Shown here piece by piece: positions 59,708 to 64,000 of a stretch of DNA of 64,000 nt (its first letter is position 1; each line of letters opens with the position of its first letter). The notes beneath the pieces are model-generated. The model saw only the letters and a list, made by a program, of their open reading frames with translations. It had not been told where the DNA came from and made no database searches. Both the position numbers and the translations under genes were made by a program. Origin of the DNA: Streptomyces durmitorensis (GTDB lineage: Bacteria; Actinomycetota; Actinomycetes; Streptomycetales; Streptomycetaceae); the NCBI RefSeq assembly GCF_023498005.1, contig NZ_CP097289.1, forward strand, positions 1,240,001-1,304,000. The letters run 5' to 3'.

Positions 59708-60538
59708 TCAGCTCTGCGGAGTGGTGCCGAACCACTTCTTGTAGATCTTGTCGTAACTGCCGTCGGACCGGGCGTCCTTGAGCACCGCGTTGACCTTCTT
59801 GCGCAGTGAGTCGTTGCCCGTGCGGAAGCCGATTCCGTACTTCTCACCGGTGTCGAACTCGGCGGTCACCTCGGTGTCCGGGTTGTCCTTGATGTATTCG
59901 AAGAGCACGCCGTTGTCGTTGATGCCCGCGTCGACTTTGCCGGCCTTGACCGCCGTGAGCAGCAAGCCGACGTCCTCGTACTCCACGAGCTCCATGTCGA
60001 GGCCCTTGCTCTCCTTCTTGGCGTAGATGCCGCCGGTGGTGGCCTTCTGGTAGCCGAGCTTCTTTCCCTTGAGATCCTCGAAGGTCTTGTAGGGCTGCCC
60101 CTTCTTGGTGATCAGCGCCTGGGTGGCATTGAAGTAGGGGTCCGAGAAGTCCATGACCTTGTCGCGCTCGTCGGTGATCGTCATGCCTGCGGCGGCCAGG
60201 TCGCACTTGCGGATGTTGAAGTCCTGGCCGGTTTCGATGCCCTCGAAGGGGGTGTTGACGATCTCCTGCTCGACCCCCAGTTCCTTGGCGACCAGGTCGA
60301 CCAGATCCACGTCGAAGCCGACGATCTTGCCGTCCTTCTTCGACTGGAACGGCGGATAGGGCAGATGCGTGCAGGTCTTGATCTTGCCGGACGAGACGAG
60401 CTTGATCCCCGAGGCGCCCTTGTCGCCGTCGCTGTCGGACTTGGTGCTGGTGCAGCCTGTCATCAGCAGGCCGGCGGCTGCGGTCAGGGCTATGGCAGCC
60501 ACCGGGGAACGAACGGACTTCGGGGGACGAGCGGACAC
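59708..60538 (-). CDS. Amino-acid ABC transporter substrate-binding lipoprotein
   Basis: A 276-residue SBP_bac_3 protein. It starts at GTG 60538 with GGAGG upstream. A basic N terminus and hydrophobic stretch end in the lipobox LLMTGC, so the mature protein is anchored to the membrane outside. Core motifs are THLPYPPFQSKKDGKIVGFD, DLAAAGMTITDERDKVMDFS and VDAGINDNGVLFEYI. Glutamate/glutamine or another polar amino acid is the likely ligand. It is the first gene of the importer operon. Confidence 0.94.
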   Translation of the reverse strand: MSARPPKSVRSPVAAIALTAAAGLLMTGCTSTKSDSDGDKGASGIKLVSSGKIKTCTHLPYPPFQSKKDGKIVGFDVDLVDLVAKELGVEQEIVNTPFEGIETGQDFNIRKCDLAAAGMTITDERDKVMDFSDPYFNATQALITKKGQPYKTFEDLKGKKLGYQKATTGGIYAKKESKGLDMELVEYEDVGLLLTAVKAGKVDAGINDNGVLFEYIKDNPDTEVTAEFDTGEKYGIGFRTGNDSLRKKVNAVLKDARSDGSYDKIYKKWFGTTPQS

Positions 60539-60720
60539 AGGACCTCCAGGGCAGGCTCGAACCAGGGCGCGAGCGAGATCAACAGCGCTGTGTGCTGCGC
60601 AAGCTGCGGTGCATCCTGCCACCGGCCAGGGCTCTTGTCCCGCCCTCGGGATTGCGTATGGATAACACACTCGATCTCCACTGCATCAACTCCCCTATGT
60701 GAGCAGTTACTTGCTCTGCG

Positions 60721-62028
60721 TCAGCTTCCGAGAGGGTCTCCAAGAACATCGTTCGCCGTCTTGTGCAGCTCGGCCAGGACGGCTCCCGTCATCGCGGCGA
60801 CTCCGTGGTCCAGGACCGCCGGATCGGGCGCGAAGTCCGGGCTGTGGGCGCTGGGCACGTTGCCGAACTTCGCCCTGGGGGACTGCCCGGGAGCGGCGTC
60901 CCAGACAGCGATGGGCGTGGAGGGCAAGAACCAGTAGTGGTAAGGAATGGCCCGCCCGTCGGGGTCGAGTGCGAGCTCGGAGAAGTCCTCGCTTCCCATC
61001 GCCGGGCCCGGGTCGATGATCTGGCCTCTTCCGAACATGCGTGTGTGGATGTCCGCCACGCTCCGAGCCACCCGGGCGTCGTTGACGGTCGCGGGCATCG
61101 ACTTCACGATGCGTATGTCAGGTCCCGTGGTCACACCCGCCGCGTCGCATTCGGCGCGCACGATGCGTCGTACCGCGGCGAGGATCTGCTCCTGCACCTC
61201 GCGGGAGGTCGACCGTACGGTGAGCCCGAGTTCGGCCGTGGCGGGGATGACGTTGTCGGCGGTGCCGGCGTGGAAGCGGCCGACCGTGACGACGGCCGTC
61301 TCGCGGGGCGCGATCTCGCGGGAGACGATCGACTGCAGCCGACCGACGATCGCGGCGCCGATGACGATGGGATCTGTCGTGGTGTCGGGGCGCGAGCCAT
61401 GACCGCCCCGTCCGTGTACGACGAGGTCGACGGAGGCCGACGCCGCGAGGACCGGCCCCTCCACGTGGGCGACGAGCCCGATCGGGCCGGCGCTGATGTG
61501 CTGGGCGAGCAGGACGTCTGGGAGGGGAAATCGCTCGTGGAGTCCGTCGTCGCGCATGGCCAGCGCTCCTTGGCCCGTTTCCTCCGCGGGTTGGGCGACG
61601 AAGACGACGGTTCCGCTCCAGTGCTGTCGTCCGCGCGCAAGGGCCTGGGCGGTACCCACCAGCATGGCGCTGTGCGCGTCGTGGCCGCAGGCATGCATGA
61701 CCCCGTCCGCGGTGGACGCGTACGGGAGGTCCGAGTTCTCGGTGACGGGCAGTGCGTCCATGTCGGCACGGATGAGCACGGTGCGTCCCGGGCCGTTCGA
61801 CAGCACACCGACGACTCCGGTGCCGCCGACGCCCTCCGTGCACTCGATGCCTTCGGCACGGAGCATCGTGGCGACCCGGGCGGCGGTTCGGTGCTCTGCT
61901 CCCGAAAGTTCCGGATGGGCGTGCAGTTCCCGGTAGAGGCGGTGGACAGCGACGGAGTCGTACGCCGCCGCTAGTTCAAGGGCGGTCCGGGCGAGGGACA
62001 TGGGCGCGTTCTCCAGCGTGCTGCGCAT
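60721..62028 (-). CDS. M20-family amidohydrolase (hippurate hydrolase-like)
   Basis: A 435-residue metal-dependent hydrolase of the M20D group that cleaves N-acyl amino acids. Metal motifs are MHACGHDAHSAMLVG and VAQPAEETGQGALAM, and the late GPAMGSEDFSELALDPDG. The dimerisation domain begins ASASVDLVVHGRGGHGSRPD. The start may be ATG 62028, two bases after the stop of the upstream amidohydrolase gene, or ATG 62001 with GGAG upstream. Together with that gene and the MFS transporter it could form a peptide- or acyl-amino-acid-use operon next to the amino-acid importer. Confidence 0.92.
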   Translation of the reverse strand: MRSTLENAPMSLARTALELAAAYDSVAVHRLYRELHAHPELSGAEHRTAARVATMLRAEGIECTEGVGGTGVVGVLSNGPGRTVLIRADMDALPVTENSDLPYASTADGVMHACGHDAHSAMLVGTAQALARGRQHWSGTVVFVAQPAEETGQGALAMRDDGLHERFPLPDVLLAQHISAGPIGLVAHVEGPVLAASASVDLVVHGRGGHGSRPDTTTDPIVIGAAIVGRLQSIVSREIAPRETAVVTVGRFHAGTADNVIPATAELGLTVRSTSREVQEQILAAVRRIVRAECDAAGVTTGPDIRIVKSMPATVNDARVARSVADIHTRMFGRGQIIDPGPAMGSEDFSELALDPDGRAIPYHYWFLPSTPIAVWDAAPGQSPRAKFGNVPSAHSPDFAPDPAVLDHGVAAMTGAVLAELHKTANDVLGDPLGS

Positions 62029-62030
62029 GG

Positions 62031-63275
62031 TCAGCGGTCGAGGGTGTTCTTGAAGACTTCGCCGTCCTTGACGACCACGGCGATGTTCGTGGCGTCACCC
62101 AGCGCGTGGATGTCGGAGAGCGGGTCGCAGGGGGCGATGACGAGGTCGGCCCGTTTGCCGACTTCAAGGGTTCCGATCTCGTGCGAGAGGCCGAGGAGTT
62201 CGGCGGCGACCGATGTACCCGCGAGGATCGCGTCCATGGGGGCCATGCCGTGGTCCACAAGATGGCCGAGCTCTCGGAGGTTGTTTCCGTGCGCGGCGAT
62301 GCCGCAGTCCGTGCCCATGGCGATCTTCACGCCGCGCTCGATGGCCCGTGGAACCGAGGCGAGGGCGTGTCCCTGCCACTGCTTCTTCTTCGCCAGTGTC
62401 CACGGCGGTGTGGTGGCCGGGTCGAAGGTGTGGGTGGCGGTGGAGAGGGTGGGTACGAGGTAGGTCCCCTGGGCGAGCATGAGGTCGATGATCTCGTCGT
62501 CGAGCTGATAGCCGTGCTCGATGCTGTCGACGCCTGCGCGCAGGGCGTTGAGGATTCCACCGCGGCCCTGCGCGTGGGCGGCGACCCGCTTGCCGCGGTG
62601 GGCACGGGCCACCCCGACGACGGCCCGGATCTCCTCTTCGGTGAAGCCCTCGTCGTCCGGCTGGTCGGTGGGGCTGCCGACTCCTCCGGTCGCCGCGATC
62701 TTGATGAGGTCGGCGCCTTGCCGCAGGAGATTCCGTGCCTCGCGGCGGCACTCCGCCACGCCGTCGGCTATGCGGCTGACGGAGGCTTCCACCGGACCGT
62801 TGTCCGTGGGCATGCGGAAGTCGCCGTGGCCGCCGGTGGTCGACATCATGGCCACGGCCACGTGCAGACGCGGTCCCGCGACAAGGCCGCGGTCGACCGC
62901 CGTCTTGAAGCCCGCGTCGAGCCCCGCCAGGTCGCGGGCCGTCGTCACGCCCGACATCAGTGTGGCCAGAAGCCTCGGGGCCGTCAGAAAGGTGCGCAGG
63001 GAGGCCGGCATGGCGGCAAGGGCCGCGCGGCTCATCTCACCGCCGGGCGCGGCGAGATGGACGTGGCAGTCGATGAAGCCGGGCAGGATCGTGGCGCCCT
63101 GGGCGTCGATCACGGCCGCTCCCGCTGAGGGCCGGGGTGCTTCGGCCTCGGGGCCTGCCCAGGAGATGCGGCCGTCGGCGACGTGAACGGTGGCGTCGGG
63201 CACGGGCTCGGCGCCGGTCCCGTCGATGAGCCGGCCGCTGCGGATGACGAGGTCGTGCGCGTTCTTGTCGTTCAT
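62031..63275 (-). CDS. Metal-dependent amidohydrolase (imidazolonepropionase/prolidase-like)
   Basis: A 414-residue amidohydrolase-superfamily protein. DLVIRSGRLIDGTGAEPVPD starts it, GFIDCHVHLAAPGGEM is the H-x-H metal motif, and DLIKIAATGGVGSPTDQPDD, RVAAHAQGRGGILNALRAGV, SIEHGYQLDD and MGTDCGIAAHGNN carry the carboxylated-Lys, two His and Asp ligands. The group includes Xaa-Pro and Xaa-Arg dipeptidases and aryl-amidases. ATG 63275 is chosen; frames upstream are Arg-rich shadows. Confidence 0.92.
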   Translation of the reverse strand: MNDKNAHDLVIRSGRLIDGTGAEPVPDATVHVADGRISWAGPEAEAPRPSAGAAVIDAQGATILPGFIDCHVHLAAPGGEMSRAALAAMPASLRTFLTAPRLLATLMSGVTTARDLAGLDAGFKTAVDRGLVAGPRLHVAVAMMSTTGGHGDFRMPTDNGPVEASVSRIADGVAECRREARNLLRQGADLIKIAATGGVGSPTDQPDDEGFTEEEIRAVVGVARAHRGKRVAAHAQGRGGILNALRAGVDSIEHGYQLDDEIIDLMLAQGTYLVPTLSTATHTFDPATTPPWTLAKKKQWQGHALASVPRAIERGVKIAMGTDCGIAAHGNNLRELGHLVDHGMAPMDAILAGTSVAAELLGLSHEIGTLEVGKRADLVIAPCDPLSDIHALGDATNIAVVVKDGEVFKNTLDR

Positions 63276-63361
63276 CGGGATTGCTGCTTCCTTCGTTCTT
63301 CGTTGCGCTGTGCCTGGGGACGGACGAGCCGTCGAGAGCTTTGTGCTCACGAGCGGGGCAT

Positions 63362-64000
63362 TCAGGACTTCGGACTGCCGGTTCGCGGTTCGGCGACGGC
63401 GGCGCTGTCCCGCGCGTAGGGCCGGTACAGGGCTGCGGAGGCCAGCCCATTGGCGGCGGTGAGCAGCACGGTGATGATCAGTAGGGCCTTCTGCAGTCCG
63501 ATGGTGTCGCCGAGTCGGCCGACGAGCAGCGCGTATCCGGCGTAGGCGAGGGCTTCGACGGTGGTGACGGAGACCGCGAAGGCTAGGGCGCGCAGCTCGG
63601 GGCGGACGACCGCCATGATGAGGGGACGGTTGACGACGGGGACCTGGCCCTGGAGGAGGCCGAGCAGCGCGAAGAGGACGGCGTAGACCGCGATGCCGCT
63701 CCAGCCCACCTGTGTGGTGACGAACGCGACCGCTGCGAAGGCGAGTTGGCTGGCCTGCAGCATGATGATCCGGCCGCTGCGGGGCCGGAGGCGGTGCACG
63801 TGGTCGTTGGCCCGGCCGCCCAGGACCGTTCCGGTGAGGTAGCCGACGGCGAAAGGAAGGGCGGCGATCGAGGCGGTCGCCGTGGAGAAGCCGCGTTCCT
63901 CGACGAGGAAGACCACGCCGAAGCTCATCATGACGTTCTGGCCGGAGCACAGCCGCTGCACGAGGATGAGACGGAAGGTGCTGATGGCGAGCAGCTCGCG
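63362..64000 (-). CDS. MFS transporter, C-terminal part
   Basis: The minus-strand frame runs in from the right edge, so the N terminus is outside. About 212 residues are visible with roughly six membrane segments: VMMSFGVVFLVEERGFSTAT, then GYLTGTVLGGRANDHVHRLR (motif A of the second half), VYAVLFALLGLLQGQVPVVN and LIITVLLTAANGLASAALYR. It is 86 bases upstream of the amidohydrolase gene and may bring in its substrate. Confidence 0.85.
   Translation of the reverse strand, partial: RELLAISTFRLILVQRLCSGQNVMMSFGVVFLVEERGFSTATASIAALPFAVGYLTGTVLGGRANDHVHRLRPRSGRIIMLQASQLAFAAVAFVTTQVGWSGIAVYAVLFALLGLLQGQVPVVNRPLIMAVVRPELRALAFAVSVTTVEALAYAGYALLVGRLGDTIGLQKALLIITVLLTAANGLASAALYRPYARDSAAVAEPRTGSPKS

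Noticed and set aside
62031..63950. A 639-aa amidohydrolase
   Set aside because: Codons upstream of ATG 63275 are Arg/Pro-rich antisense to the MFS gene; the amidohydrolase domain starts at 63275.

Overview
This window is high-GC actinobacterial DNA, almost certainly Streptomyces. Gene starts are often GTG, many genes overlap by 4 bp, and the gene set fits (actinobacterial glgC-glgA, an Rpf/LysM/M23 cell-wall hydrolase, a deazaflavin-dependent nitroreductase, a streptomycete type I-E CRISPR repeat). The flanks (about 1-15.4 kb and 58-64 kb) look like ordinary chromosome. The middle (about 15.7-57.9 kb) is an accessory island rich in gene fragments, frameshifts, CRISPR arrays and defence-type genes.

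Left flank: the 3' part of a YtfQ-like sugar ABC importer operon (binding protein, double ATPase, two permeases). Then come glgC and a GT4 glucan glycosyltransferase, a FhuF-like iron reductase, a DMT-family membrane protein, an Rpf-LysM-M23 cell-wall enzyme, a CE7 esterase, 6-phosphogluconate dehydrogenase, a proline-rich peptide, a DDN-type reductase, and a panD-GNAT-racemase-like operon.

Entry to the island (15.7-25.4 kb): transposase scraps and an excisionase-like HTH protein; a divergent NmrA/HxlR pair over a palindromic operator; two related CGNR-regulator/metallo-beta-lactamase-fold cassettes, one truncated and one frameshifted; an LLM oxidoreductase, an FMN reductase and an MFS exporter; and a GHKL ATPase fragment.

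CRISPR island (25.5-57.4 kb): about 105 repeats of one 29-bp type I-E repeat family lie in six arrays, called A to F here. There are two I-E effector operons. The right one, on the minus strand, is complete (cas3, cse1, cse2, cas7, cas5, cas6, cas1, cas2), and the arrays at its two ends (E and F) share leader motifs. The left one, on the plus strand, has only cse1-cse2-cas7-cas5-cas6. It lacks cas3, cas1 and cas2 and is followed by a small basic membrane protein and a 1290-aa STAND-type P-loop NTPase. This is the best candidate in the window for an unusual system: an interference complex that may signal to an NTPase instead of shredding DNA with Cas3. A second candidate is a two-gene minus-strand module of an ASCH protein and a GNAT-PIN-PUA-like fusion. 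A HTH/PIN toxin-antitoxin pair, with the PIN gene frameshifted in a G6 tract, sits between arrays B and C. Array B contains an inverted block of about 1.1 kb whose two junction repeats are exact half-forward/half-reverse chimeras. A near-identical stretch of about 440 bp occurs at both 25.5 and 46.0 kb, bracketing 20.6 kb that holds the cas3-less system.

Right flank: a truncated PPOX-fold gene, a polar amino-acid ABC importer operon (binding protein, permease, ATPase), an amidohydrolase and an M20 peptidase-like hydrolase, and the C-terminal part of an MFS transporter running off the end.
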